Shown here piece after piece: positions 10,691 through 20,837 of a stretch of DNA of 64,000 bases. The notes beneath the pieces are model-generated. The model searched no databases. It was not told where the DNA came from and saw only the letters and a program-made list of their open reading frames with translations. The DNA lies in the NCBI GenBank assembly GCA_009733775.1, contig WOGZ01000049.1:62001-126000 (forward strand). The letters are read 5' to 3'. This DNA is from Alectoria sarmentosa (Eukaryota; Ascomycota; Lecanoromycetes; Lecanorales; Parmeliaceae). Positions within the stretch are counted from its first letter, which is position 1; every line of letters starts with the position of its first letter. The position numbers were made by a program, and so were the translations under genes.

Positions 10691-11394
10691 ATGGCAGATG
10701 GACGTGAGTCGGCATCACCGGTGACTAGTGATTCATGCTAAAACCCTGCCGTAGTCAACGAAGCCCGAGCGTTGAGAGTCACCGAGATTCTTCGAGACTA
10801 TCAAAACGTCCAACACCGCATATCCCAGTTTCAGGCGGACGCTCCGCAAGACCAGCACAACGAAATCGGCTACTCATCACTGCGCCAATGCCACACCGAA
10901 GCTCGTGCCTTGCTCAATGTGCCCTACCCTCCCGAGATGCTGCATCCGCCCAGTGCACCCCATGAAGCCGAGAAGCGCCAATTGCAACGGTACGCACCCA
11001 TTGAGCTTCCATCTCGCCTACCAATGCTAACCAGGCACGAAGAGTAATCATCGACGCAAGCGCCCGCCGTTTCCAAGCTCAGAAAATCTTCCTGCGAGCC
11101 GCAGCCGCGATCAAGTGGGTCCAGCGGCGCCACTCGGTCCTCCAAGGAAGCAAACCGCAAAACGTCCACCTGCAAGCCTTGCGCCAGGCTGACACTACCC
11201 TGAGAAACGTAATGATGATCTGCTCGCGCGAGCAAACGTGCCTGACACTGACGGTAGGTGTTCAGGAACTCGCCGCTATTACGAATGAGAGGATCACCAA
11301 CGCTTTCCGGACGGCGGACCAGCAGGCTGGTTACTGGCTTCATGATGACCCTTCGTTGCAGACGGTACTGGGATGGATTCGCTCGCATCATTGA
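10691..11394 (+). CDS. Uncharacterised protein, about 199 aa, three exons
   Basis: I do not recognise the family. Exons 10691..10703, 10755..10989 and 11043..11394 join in phase to 200 codons. The first exon codes only MADG plus one base, then LNEARALRVTEILRDYQNVQ. Intron 1 is GTGAGT..CCGTAG. Intron 2 starts GTACGC and must end at the AAG before 11043, because the better-looking CAG at 11034 leads straight into a stop. Sequence is mostly helical: ARRFQAQKIFLRAAAAIKWV and later LRQADTTLRNVMMICSREQT. There is no signal peptide or membrane segment. In-phase splicing over 200 codons supports a real gene; function unknown. Confidence 0.6.
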
Positions 11395-11739
11395 TGGTCG
11401 TCGTGCCGTTAGGTCTCCGGAACAGCTTCACCGACCTCACCCCATCTCGCTTTCAATTGGTCCTAGGTCGAAGGGCGAGTCCCTGTAACACTATCTGCGT
11501 ATGCATCTCGTGTTATGACCTTCCTCGTTAGTCCACTCATGGCATTACTGGGCGCTGGCTCGCAGGATTTTCAAAGGATTTCATGTACAGCTTTGGGGTC
11601 CGCTTGGCGTTTTGTCTTTGATATCATCTTTCTCCTGTATCCACTCAAAACTGGTTGGAACAGGCTCCTGCATCAGCATCGTCTTACCTTTTAAAATGTT
11701 CTGATGTTCAAAATGCTCAACCCTCCGCCAATGGTTGAA
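11395..11739. other. Intergenic spacer between converging genes
   Basis: About 345 bases between the end of the 199-aa gene and the end of the cysteine-rich gene on the other strand. Nothing is recognised. Confidence 0.5.
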
Positions 11740-13061
11740 TCATCGATTCCGCATCGCTTCTTCTTCCACGTCCCTCCCACCCAAAACAACCCTCCCACAC
11801 CACCCGCACCAATTCCTCTCCGCTCCTCTCTTCTCCCTTCCCAGCACCTCGTCCTTTCCCTCCCTCTCATCCTCCCACTCCCTCACCGTTCCCCCAACCC
11901 TCTCCCTCTTCCTGACTTTCTTCTTCACTATGCCTCCCAAGCCTTCAATCTCCTGCCACAAATATCCCGCTTCGTCCTTCTCTCCCCAAGAACTCTCACT
12001 GCCTTCTATCTCTCCCCCATCACCATCACCGCCAACCTCGCTCCCTCCACTCAAGCTACTATCACTTCCATTCCTACCCCCACCACTACTACACTCAAAC
12101 TCAACCTCCACATCCACCGCCCCCTCACACAATTTTCCCCTTGCACACTTGACCCCCTCATTCCCCTCCCCAATCCCAGTCCCCAAGCCCCCGTAACTGG
12201 TAGCGTACCGCGTGCGCCATGTCCAGACGCGGCTGTATGTGGTGTCTGCGGTTGCGATAGAGGCACCGCAAGGGGCGCAGAGGTGGATGCTGGTTGTGCA
12301 GGTGCAAGGGGAGGAATTGGAGGAGGCGAGGAGGGAGACGGGGGCGGAAATGCAGGTGGGGCAGAGGCGGCGATGGCGGGAGGGGAGGTGCGAGGGGGGA
12401 GGGGTTTTGTATGTACAGTTCTATATCCATGTAGATGGTCAGCTTTGGGCAGGAGCAATGGAGAGACGGATTAGGAGAGATGGAGGTAGGAAACAAGAGA
12501 GGACATACGCGACAGACAATCCGTCCACACCTCCGACAATCGCTGACCAGATCCCTCGCACACGTTGATACTTTGCCAGAGACTAGATGACCTGCTTCGC
12601 CTAGTATATGCCATTTCTGCCCCGGCTTCTCGCTTTCGGACAACTTGGCATCTCGGAACTCGTTCTCGCAGTGGAGCGTCTGCTGCACAAGGCGGTTGCG
12701 GTATTGCAACAGATTGGCGCGGATCTGGCGGCATGTACGTGCGAGGGCGTCGATGGTATTCAAGTCCACACTATGGGCTAGCTGGGTGACAATGCTGGCG
12801 GTATGTCAGTCAATTGTGAGATGAATTGAGGGATGCCGAAGGCGAGCAAATGTACGGATAAGCGCCCAAGGCTGCTGAGAAGCTGTTGATGTTGGGATTG
12901 GGCCTTTCCTCGGAGATTCCATCGCTGCTGTTGGGCGGAGCATTGGCTGTCACCTTGTGCCCCAAACGGTGCTGGCGGAGAGATGAAAAGCCGCGGGGTC
13001 CATTGAGATCGGCGTGGGGATCGTCGGAGACATCGTTGTCCAGATCAACAAAGACCACCAT
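11740..13061 (-). CDS. Cysteine-rich putative zinc-binding protein, 390 aa, three exons
   Basis: A fungal family I know only as hypothetical proteins. Exons 13061..12856, 12794..12509 and 12420..11740 join in phase (391 codons); introns are 12795..12855 and 12421..12508. N-terminus is MVVFVDLDNDVSDDP; then VTQLAHSVDLNTIDALARTC, which resembles an F-box-like helix set. A run of cysteine pairs follows: CARD..CRRCGRIVCRNC, then RRLCPTC, CTC and CAPCG. This is the pattern of treble-clef or zinc-ribbon modules. The C-terminal half is glycine/glutamate-rich and basic (KKKVRKRERVGG), ending WCGWCGRVVLGGRDVEEEAM. The antisense plus frame at 11704..12474 is open by composition only. Role unknown; protein-protein or ubiquitin-related function is a guess. 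Confidence 0.75.
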
Positions 13062-13479
13062 GGTGCCATGTAAATGGTATAGAGCAAAGCTGTAGGCTCA
13101 TTAGAGCTACAGCTGTTGTGTGTAGAAAGAGAAATCCAGGAGATTGAATTGGTGTATCTATGTTGACGTTTTGCCCCACACCGATTGCGCCACACCTTCG
13201 CTAGAAAGGGATTGGTTCGAAATTCCAACGCGACATAAAGCAAGCATACGAGATATGCCAGAGATGTGTGTATGTAGTATAATTAGTATGTACTGAACAA
13301 GAACATTACTAAACCACAAAAGCGATCCCACGTTCCCACGGGTACTTTTTGCTCCGTCCCATGCCTGACTCCATCGCTGTGCTGTCAGTCAAACGAAAAA
13401 ACCCCAAATCCTGCCATGAACGCCGTATGATGGCGTCCCTTGCATACTTCATGGCGTATAAGAGATACAAGAGCTAGCG
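13062..13479. other. Intergenic spacer
   Basis: About 420 bases between two minus-strand genes. It holds the promoter of the cysteine-rich gene and the 3' end of the dysferlin-domain gene. A GGTTCGAAATTCC string at about 13210 resembles a tRNA B-box, but no cloverleaf can be drawn around it. Confidence 0.5.
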
Positions 13480-15033
13480 CTAGGCTTTTCCCTTTCCTTT
13501 ATCCAGCGGGCCTGTCCCGCTGTCTTCAGAATCACTAGGGTCATTGCGTCGAGTATTGAATTGGATCCGAGGTTCCTTGGAAACATGGGCATCCCTCGGA
13601 ATGCCCTTGATCTCCTCTCGAACGTTCACCTCGTCGTTATCACTATGTACATGAGGCTGGTCTCCATTTACTTCAGCTGGTTCGCTAGCGTCCAAGGCAT
13701 GGGTCTCCTCTGTTGGACCAGCCTCGCTGCTGGTCGCTCGGTGTCGGAGATCACTCCAGTAGTGGAGATCGTTGATGTGAACTCCAGCTGCATTGATCGC
13801 TTTGAGGAGGTTGTCGGTCTTGAGTCTTTTGGTAGCGACATCAGTATCCGAGTCCTCTTTGCCATTCGCCTTGTCCTTCCCCTTGCTATCCGTGCTGGTA
13901 GCTTCATCAAGAGCCTGAAGGAGGTAGGATTGGAGCTGGCGGCATGACGTCTGATGGACGAATATGGCCAGTATCTCCGGCATCTTCTCTGCGAGATAGA
14001 AGAGCTCATCGCCGCCTTGCTCAACGAATGTTTTGACTGCAGCAATCTTTTCTCTGTCCACTCTTGATCTTCTGAGGGCTGTCATAAGAGCTGATATGTC
14101 GCTAATCTCACCAAGATCTTCCTCCGCCTCATCCTCACCCTTGACTTCAGGCATGAAGCTTGATTGATTGTTCGTTGACCTGTCGGCACTGGATTCACGA
14201 CTCCTGCTCCTTTGCGCGGCATGAATTGTAAAATAATCCTCATTCAGCAGATGTGCATTTTTCATGCTACCCTTTTTTCCTTCTGACTGGTGTGGGTGTA
14301 ACCTTACCCTCCTCCTCAGCCACCTTCTCCGCCGTGCAAAGGAGTATAGGAAGGGGTGCGTGCCGTGCCAAGAGTAGACACTGTTGAAGCTGAACGAGTA
14401 TTCCCAGCCCTCTTCGTCAACATCGTGGGACATGTCCACATACCATGTCTTCCAATCCCAAGCCCAACTAGGGTCCGGTAGCTGAAAGTTGGTAATGTTG
14501 ACGGCACTGTCTTTGAAATTGGCTGTTTGCCATGGGGAAGGGTCGAAGTTGAGGAGCGAGTTCGATGAATAGAGTGGAATACCACAGAAAAATGAGCCAC
14601 GTTGGTTCTCGTAGAGTACGTCGATGAAAGTGTCGGCTTTCTCTCGCGATTTCGCTTTTGCCTTTTTTTTGAAAGGTATCCTGTCCCGTAGTCGACCGGT
14701 ACGGCCACTGTCTTTCCTAGGCTCGCATTTTTGAGATGCCTCTCTGTCAGTATTGCCACTCTCATCACCAGATTCAGGCAGCGATCCAGCGTTATCTTCC
14801 TTGCCCTCCTGATACTTTGCATACTTCCGCCGAGCCAATTGCTTCTGAAGTCCGCCTTTTGTCCATTGACGGCTCAGAAGAGTTCCGCTGTCTGACCTAG
14901 GTATCGGAGAGGATAAAGATGAACCTTCCTCCTCGAAGCTTTCCCGAGGCTTGGTGGTATCAACCAGATCTATAGCATGGTCATAGAGTTGGGGACCGTC
15001 GGTTTGACTTCGTTCGAGTCCGAGGACTGACAT
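13480..15033 (-). CDS. Dysferlin-domain peroxin-like protein (Pex23/Pex24 type), 517 aa
   Basis: Probable peroxisome- or ER-associated protein. After a basic disordered N-terminus (to about residue 130), a DysF-N segment reads DVLYENQRGSFFCGIPLYSS and FDPSPWQTANFKD. It is followed by paired tryptophans (WAWDWKTWYVDM) and a DysF-C segment WEYSFSFNSVYSWHGTHPFL, ending in a run of arginines and tryptophans (RRRRWLRRRVRLHP). The remaining 280 residues are charged and probably disordered apart from the helix EKIAAVKTFVEQGGDELFYL. No transmembrane helix is evident. Yeast relatives Pex30-32 carry membrane segments, so this may be the soluble type, closer to S. pombe Mug65 or yeast Spo73. Single exon. 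Confidence 0.75.
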   Translation of the reverse strand: MSVLGLERSQTDGPQLYDHAIDLVDTTKPRESFEEEGSSLSSPIPRSDSGTLLSRQWTKGGLQKQLARRKYAKYQEGKEDNAGSLPESGDESGNTDREASQKCEPRKDSGRTGRLRDRIPFKKKAKAKSREKADTFIDVLYENQRGSFFCGIPLYSSNSLLNFDPSPWQTANFKDSAVNITNFQLPDPSWAWDWKTWYVDMSHDVDEEGWEYSFSFNSVYSWHGTHPFLYSFARRRRWLRRRVRLHPHQSEGKKGSMKNAHLLNEDYFTIHAAQRSRSRESSADRSTNNQSSFMPEVKGEDEAEEDLGEISDISALMTALRRSRVDREKIAAVKTFVEQGGDELFYLAEKMPEILAIFVHQTSCRQLQSYLLQALDEATSTDSKGKDKANGKEDSDTDVATKRLKTDNLLKAINAAGVHINDLHYWSDLRHRATSSEAGPTEETHALDASEPAEVNGDQPHVHSDNDEVNVREEIKGIPRDAHVSKEPRIQFNTRRNDPSDSEDSGTGPLDKGKGKA

Positions 15034-15411
15034 TGCAGCGTCGAGTCAGGCTGCATAGATTTCATGATCTAAGTCTCCTCGCTTTGGTAAATTCTCAAGT
15101 GTATCACAGATTATGGGATTATAAAAGGTCTTAGGACCGGTCAGGTGCTCAACATACGCAACAGTTGACAAGAAAAATGTCTAGACTTTAGGTGAACGTA
15201 CTTGAGCGAAGGGAAGGAGTGGCTGATGAATCCCAAAGAGGGAAAGCGCCATGCGGGGACGTCATTGGCCCGCCAAGGACTGGACTTCCAAGCTTCGAAG
15301 TTCTCCCAAACAACAATAATTACAACTACTACCACATCGAGCTTTCAAAGACACAACTTCAAACGATCCAACTGTACCCACAAATCTTTAAACGACTAGC
15401 AACAATTTGCC
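15034..15411. promoter_or_regulatory. Divergent promoter region
   Basis: Lies between the dysferlin-domain gene (minus) and the small coiled-coil gene (plus). Contains CAA/CTACTACC-rich leader sequence just before 15412. No specific operator is recognised. Confidence 0.4.
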
Positions 15412-15994
15412 ATGGCTGGACGTAGGATAGCGTATGTCGGCGTACCGGTTGCAGCAGTTGGAGGTTACTACCTCTACGCCGCTGGAGGGGACAGCAAAGT
15501 CGCGCAGAAGAAAGCCGAGCGTACGTCTACCGGCAATCGCACCAATCGTCTATGGCTACACATTAATATGAACTGACAGATGATGCTGAAAGCGCCAAAG
15601 CCTCGTTGAAAGGCCAGAATGTCTCCAGCGCGGAAGCGAAGAAACAGGGTGAAGAATGGGCACAAATCGCGGGCTCCAAGATCGATAGTACCGTATGCTT
15701 GCTTTCCTTTTCACCCTGCCTTACTTTAACCCAAGCTAAAAATTACTCTGCCTATAGGTCGATGATGTTCGCAGCAAGGTTCATGAGGCCGACAAGACTA
15801 TATCTTCGAAAGTGAGCGAGGCCGAGGCCAAATTCGAAAAGCTCAAGAACGATACCGCTTCTCAATTCGACAAGACGAAGAATGACACGAAAAAGGAGTT
15901 CAATCAATCTGTTGGCAACTTTGATAAGACTGTGGAGAGGAAGACGTCAGAGGCCAAGAGTGGTATCTCGAGCTGGTTTGGGTTTGGCAAGTAG
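15412..15994 (+). CDS. Small membrane-anchored coiled-coil protein ('calcofluor white hypersensitive' family), 152 aa
   Basis: Exons 15412..15520, 15580..15692 and 15758..15994 join in phase to 153 codons. An N-terminal hydrophobic stretch, IAYVGVPVAAVGGYYLYAAG, is a likely membrane anchor. Then comes a long charged amphipathic region with repeated K/E/D-T-K motifs (DKTKNDTKKEFNQSVGNFDK) and a conserved end, SGISSWFGFGK. The glycine-tyrosine anchor plus the terminal SSWFG(F)GK match a filamentous-fungal family annotated from a calcofluor-white hypersensitivity phenotype. Molecular role is not established from the sequence. Confidence 0.75.
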
Positions 15995-16126
15995 GGCATG
16001 TCCCAGGTAGGATTTAAGTGCTGGCGGGGTGGTGTGCTCGGGAAGATAAGGTGCCTTGGACTTTCGGTGGCTTCATGTCAGTAGCTTGTTGATATGATGA
16101 GGCTGTAAACTAGCAACGTCTATGCT

Positions 16127-16768
16127 CTAGTTCTCCCCTCCACCACTTCCACTCGTCTTCTCGGACATATTTCCACGAGTTATCCTCCTTTTTACCAGTG
16201 TTTCAAAGGCACTTTGGAAGAGACAAGCCACTCCATCAGATTTCTCAGACCCGAACTTCTCCCCTGCGCTGCTCTCATCAGCAGAATCACCCTCGGCAGC
16301 ATTTATCTCTCTTATGAGTTCATTGTCTGACTAGATCAGCAACGACAAAAAAAAATGTACCTCCGCCTTGGGCACCACATTCTTGTCTGGAGAATATCGC
16401 CCACCTGGTCTGCGCAACCACGTCATGCACCGCGTTTTCTCGCCCATCAAAGCCTCTTTTTCCTCAATTCCCCGCTCATAAGTCATCTTGATATCTTCTA
16501 ATATCTCCAATCGCGAGGCACTATTATCAGGGTCGTCGAGGAGCCGATTTATGTCGGTTAGGAATCCACGCAGATAGTCTCTCTCGCGGGTCAAGACTTT
16601 GCACTCGTCGTCCAAGCGGTCAAGTTCTCTGGCTTTCTGCTGCTCCGTAGTCAGCTCGACGGTGGAACTGAATTCATTTCGAGAATCTGAACTTGAGGAC
16701 TTTTGAAAAGGGAGAAACAACTTCAAGAGTCGCTTTGTTAAGGTGATGAGAGCGTTATGAGTCTTCAC
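16127..16768 (-). CDS. Small coiled-coil protein, unknown, probably two exons
   Basis: Starts at 16768 with MKTHNALITLTKRLLKLFLP, then a long helix: QQKARELDRLDDECKVLTRE, followed by RDYLRGFLTDINRLLDDPDN. Unspliced, the frame stops at 16331. A clean open frame then runs to a TAG at 16127 (DNELIREINAAEGDSADESS .. SGSGGGEN). The branch-like GCTGATC and acceptor TCAG near 16328 suggest an intron. The in-phase donor that fits is GTGGGC near 16408 (intron about 80 bases), joining at LRRPDNELIRE. A GTACAT donor at 16360 would leave an intron of only 30-36 bases, which is too short. Boundaries are uncertain. No family recognised. Confidence 0.5.
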
Positions 16769-17813
16769 GAGACCGGAGGTCTAATCCCCTGTTCTGTCGT
16801 TATCGAAAATGATTCATCCTTGTCTGTTTGAACAGAATTAAATTGTTGATGGGAATCGTCCGCTCATGTTCACGTCCTTGGAAATTCCAAATTTCTATCT
16901 GACCCCTCAAATAGAATCAAAATTCTAGACTTTGTCTTTCTCATTGATTACTTGCTTTTCCAAGTCTTCGATTTATGCGCTAATCTTGGTGTCTTTGCTT
17001 GTCAACACCTAAGGTAATTTCGAAGCTTTTATTCAATCTTGGATCTGAGGAGTCATTCTCTTCCTTCATCTCTTGACTACGTTGCACAGTTTGAAACACC
17101 CCATCCTCCATCTCTTGATCTGTTGAAAATCCAAATACCGGTTGACCGCAGGCGGCCACACTGTCTATGCGTTGAAGAATTCTGTTGGTAACATTCAGAT
17201 TAACAGATATACGGTAGGGAAGGTGGACGCTTCTGTGTTCTTCTATCAGATTATCGAACACTGTAAACATAATTTTGGTGGTCTTATTAGATTGGAGATG
17301 CTCTTGTCGTTTGGTGAAGAGATTAGAGAGCAGGGAGGTGGAAGCAATCCTCAAGCGATGCCAGGCAATTTGAAGGGAGTTGTAAAATCTGTTGCAACAT
17401 CAACTTATTTGTTACGTGGACCAAAAACGACAACAAAGCGAGAGGTGTCCCATTTTTTAAAATTGCTCTTTGAGGACGCCTGTCGCTTATCTACATGAAT
17501 TGCTGGGCTGCAGTCCTTATTGAGACGAGATCGTGGAATGCAAGCGGCAGATCTTGCACACAAAATTGTGGGGAACTTTGAGGAGAAAGAGCACAATTTT
17601 TATGGCGACTTCCCGGCTACAGAACCTAGGTTTCACTGATTTCTTCTCGACTGCATACATCAAAAGCCATAAAAACGGCCCAACTGATGGAACAATGCAT
17701 GAGCCAATTCCGGCGCTTGCTCCGTACTCTTTACATACCTCTCGAGCTCAGATCTCAAACACATCACGTTCGCTCCTTCCAAGTCCAACCTTCGCGATCC
17801 ATGTGATTGGATG
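16769..17813. other. AT-richer gene-poor stretch
   Basis: About 1 kb without a convincing gene. A 124-aa minus frame (16980..17354) and a 118-aa plus frame (17142..17498) overlap in opposite directions; neither shows a domain or splice partners. Confidence 0.45.
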
Positions 17814-18464
17814 TCAACGTCTTAATTTCGATGCCGCCTCCTTATGACGCATCATCAACTCCAGGCACGGCTTGCAGAACCCTAGCACTGGTAACTCGTA
17901 CACCCATTCCAACACTCTGCCATCTGTGGTTAGGTATCTTTGTAGGCGGCCCTCAGTTTTGGATCCCCCAAGCAGCTTCTTCAAATCAGCCTTTCCTGAT
18001 TCCAGTATCTCTTCCCACTTGTCGTACTTTGGGACAGCCTTCAAACAATGCCAGCAGGGTATATGTTCGTCTCCGTTTATTTTTGGCAATTGACGTTTGG
18101 TGTAGATTTTGTTGCTAATACCACATGAGATGCAAATGCGCTTGTGATTGGTCTTGACGGCCTGGTTATCGGAAAACTTGTTGATGGATTTGACCAACCC
18201 ACAGTGCGTGCAGATGAAGTGTTTTAGACGTCGAGCCCTTGGAAGACTAGCTTCTAAGCTGGTCTGGCCCTGGACTACCTCGCTCTTAGTCATGTCTCTC
18301 CACTTGAACTCAGTGGAAGCCCAACTGGAGAAGCTTTTGGAGACAAGTTTGACTTTGAGATAGTCCACAGGAGGGATATGAGACAGGATGATCTTGAAGA
18401 GTTCTGGAGGGACCTCTTCCAAAGAAGCAGGCATTGTGAATTCTGATGACGCTCTTTCTCGCAA
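17814..18464 (-). CDS. F-box protein with cysteine-pair (zinc) motifs, 216 aa
   Basis: An F-box lies at residues 14-60: SLEEVPPELFKIILSHIPPV, then DYLKVKLVSKSFSSWASTEF. Cys pairs follow: HFICTHCGLVKSINKF, KRICISCGI, HIPCWHC and FCKPCLEL. These could bind zinc. F-box proteins normally recruit substrates to an SCF (Skp1-cullin) ubiquitin ligase; here that is inferred from the motif. Start at 18464 (MRERASSEFTMPASLEEVPP); the internal ATG ten residues later is an equally possible start. Single exon, no membrane segment. Confidence 0.75.
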   Translation of the reverse strand: MRERASSEFTMPASLEEVPPELFKIILSHIPPVDYLKVKLVSKSFSSWASTEFKWRDMTKSEVVQGQTSLEASLPRARRLKHFICTHCGLVKSINKFSDNQAVKTNHKRICISCGISNKIYTKRQLPKINGDEHIPCWHCLKAVPKYDKWEEILESGKADLKKLLGGSKTEGRLQRYLTTDGRVLEWVYELPVLGFCKPCLELMMRHKEAASKLRR

Positions 18465-19123
18465 GACGCTTTTCGAATGTCTTCCTTAAAATTTCTATGG
18501 ATGCTGGCCTCGTTTGTCATACTTATGCCAAGACGTTGCACAACCAGTAAATGAATGAGACAATATCTTGATAGCGTAATTCTTCGCCTCGACCCCTCAT
18601 ATTGCCGTTTCAATGTCGGTCGACCTACGATCAAAGCGGATATGGAAGGACTCTAAATCACGGAAAGCATTTTGAAAATGACGAGTATCTCGAGTTCATC
18701 GAAGAAAGAGAGACACTTACATGGGTTCTTCCTTCACATAAAGCCAATTGACGTACCAGCCCAGACAAGCCAATAAACAACTTCAACTGCTGTATCGTGA
18801 AGGCATTCTCGAGAACAATGGTAAGTTCACACTTGGATTCCACCTTGGAACTCTGTTCTGACACTTGTGGTGTGGCTGAGTAAGGGTTCCAAAAATATAT
18901 CGTGCGAAGATGTACCGAGCTTCAGGATAAAGCAGGCTATGGCCTCAATGTACCCCTAGGAATTCAGGGCATGATCTTCGCAGTGAAGTATACGGTTCTG
19001 CAATTTGTGAATTCCTGTGAGTTGTATGGCTGCAGAGACATCGTTGCTTTTCCGCTCCACTCACCAATTTCCGCGCCAAGCCTTTCGGAGATATCCCCGC
19101 GCTTCCCCCGCAGATTCCCATGA
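18465..19123. promoter_or_regulatory. Divergent intergenic region between the F-box gene and isocitrate dehydrogenase
   Basis: About 660 bases. Carries both promoters. Short frames on both strands have no protein character. Confidence 0.4.
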
Positions 19124-20545
19124 GTGACGACTTTCCGCTCCTCCAGCTTATTTTTTTTCATCTCAACAATGAGCTCGTTCTGGGCGCCAGCCTCACATAA
19201 ACTTCGAAGACCACTTTCCCGGCTCTCTCGAAGTCAACAAATCCTTTGTTTAGATCATCGAGCCCCAGTACCACATTCCTCATCCTTCATCACCTTAAGA
19301 ACCATGGCTTCCTCGAACAAAATCAAAGTCAAAAACCCAATCGTCGAACTAGATGGCGATGAGATGACCCGCATTATATGGAAAGACATCAAAGACAAAT
19401 TCATCCACCCCTACCTCTCAGTCGACCTAAAGTACTACGATCTCGGTCTGCCCTACCGTGACGAAACCAACGACCAGGTCACTCTAGACGCCGCAGAAGC
19501 CATCAAAAAATACTCTGTAGGCGTCAAATGCGCAACCATCACCCCCGACGAAGCGCGTGTGAAAGAGTTCAAGCTGAAGCAGATGTGGCTGAGCCCCAAT
19601 GGCACGATTAGGAACCAACTTGGCGGCACAGTGTTCAGAGAACCGATTGTCATATCCAAGATTCCGAGGCTGGTGCCGGGGTGGAAAAAACCGATTGTTA
19701 TTGGGAGACATGCTTTTGGGGATCAGTACCGGGCTAAAGATATGATTGCTCCGGGCCCCGGGACATTGGAGATGGTGTACACGCCGAAGGGCGGTGAGCC
19801 GGAGCGGATAAAAGTGTTTCAGTTTGGAGAGGGAGGAGGGGTTGCGCAGACGCAATACAACACGGACGAATCAATACAGGGATTCGCTCATGCCAGTTTC
19901 AAGCTTGCTTTGAGCAAAGCTCTACCGCTGTACATGAGCACAAAGAATACCATACTCAAGAAGTATGATGGGAAGTTTAAGGACATTTTCCAGGAAATCT
20001 ACGAGAAGGAATATGCATCGCGTTTTGAAGAAAAGAAGATCTGGTATGAACATCGCTTGATTGACGATATGGTTGCACAGATGATGAAGTCTTCTGGCGG
20101 ATATATCATGGCATTGAAGAACTACGACGGAGACGTGCTGTCAGACATTGTTGCACAAGGCTTCGGATCTCTGGGCCTTATGACATCCGTGCTCATCACA
20201 CCTGATGGCAAGACGTTCGAGTCCGAAGCTGCTCACGGAACGGTGACGAGACATTTCAGAGAGCACCAGAAGGGCAACGCTACATCCACCAACCCCATAG
20301 CGTCTATATTTGCCTGGACCAGAGGACTCGTGCAAAGAGGGCAGCTTGATGATACGCCGGAGGTTGTAGCATTTGCAGAGAGCTTGGAGCAGGCATGCGT
20401 GGATACCGTCGGTAAAAAAGGTATCATGACGAAAGATCTAGCACTAGCGCGCGGCTTGACGCAGAGGAAGGATTATGTGACAACTGATGAATACATGGAA
20501 GCAGTGGAGAGGAGGCTGAAGAGTAAACTAAAGGAGAAGCTGTGA
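19124..20545 (+). CDS. IDP1: NADP-dependent isocitrate dehydrogenase, 473 aa from the first ATG
   Basis: Oxidises isocitrate to 2-oxoglutarate and CO2 with reduction of NADP+. Intronless. Core begins KIKVKNPIVELDGDEMTRII and contains the substrate loop WLSPNGTIRNQLGGTVFREP, metal/substrate segment KSSGGYIMALKNYDGDVLSD, and the NADP-binding segment EAAHGTVTRHFREHQKG. Three in-frame ATGs: 19124, 19169 (MSSFWAPASHKLRRPLSRLS) and 19304 (MASSNKIKVKNP). The 60 residues before 19304 are rich in Arg, Ser and Leu with no acids up to Asp44, like a mitochondrial presequence; starting at 19304 would give a cytosolic enzyme. The C-terminus KLKEKL is not a canonical peroxisomal PTS1. Filamentous fungi are known to make several compartment forms from one such gene. 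Confidence 0.95.
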   Translation: MTTFRSSSLFFFISTMSSFWAPASHKLRRPLSRLSRSQQILCLDHRAPVPHSSSFITLRTMASSNKIKVKNPIVELDGDEMTRIIWKDIKDKFIHPYLSVDLKYYDLGLPYRDETNDQVTLDAAEAIKKYSVGVKCATITPDEARVKEFKLKQMWLSPNGTIRNQLGGTVFREPIVISKIPRLVPGWKKPIVIGRHAFGDQYRAKDMIAPGPGTLEMVYTPKGGEPERIKVFQFGEGGGVAQTQYNTDESIQGFAHASFKLALSKALPLYMSTKNTILKKYDGKFKDIFQEIYEKEYASRFEEKKIWYEHRLIDDMVAQMMKSSGGYIMALKNYDGDVLSDIVAQGFGSLGLMTSVLITPDGKTFESEAAHGTVTRHFREHQKGNATSTNPIASIFAWTRGLVQRGQLDDTPEVVAFAESLEQACVDTVGKKGIMTKDLALARGLTQRKDYVTTDEYMEAVERRLKSKLKEKL

Positions 20546-20837
20546 GGTTGACTAGGGCAAAGTGGTTGAACATCTTACTGTAGATATTGTATCTTATATT
20601 GAATAGATAGGACCTGAATGTAAAGCAGTGCGTTTACTGAGAAGGGAAATGAGGGTATAGACAAAAATTTCAATGCCGCTTTGATTATCGGTCATTCAGC
20701 TCGTGGTTGAAGCTCATGCCTGGCTTGACTGATCTAGCGCCTCATGCAAGTGTCTGCCACAAACTCCTGTTCCGCTATCTGCTCCTTTCAACCATATCAA
20801 AGCCGCCCCCTTAGTGCTCAGTCGTTGCTAGCACAGT

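Noticed and set aside
11704..12474. 256-codon plus-strand frame antisense to the cysteine-rich gene
   Set aside because: Proline/serine/threonine-rich throughout because the opposite strand is Gly/Glu-rich coding sequence; no domain, and the minus-strand spliced gene explains the region.
13200..13240. Possible tRNA B-box GGTTCGAAATTCC
   Set aside because: One base too long for a B-box, no A-box at the right distance and no cloverleaf stems.
16331..16360. 30-base intron in the small coiled-coil gene
   Set aside because: Shorter than fungal introns normally are; a donor about 50 bases upstream gives a normal length in phase.
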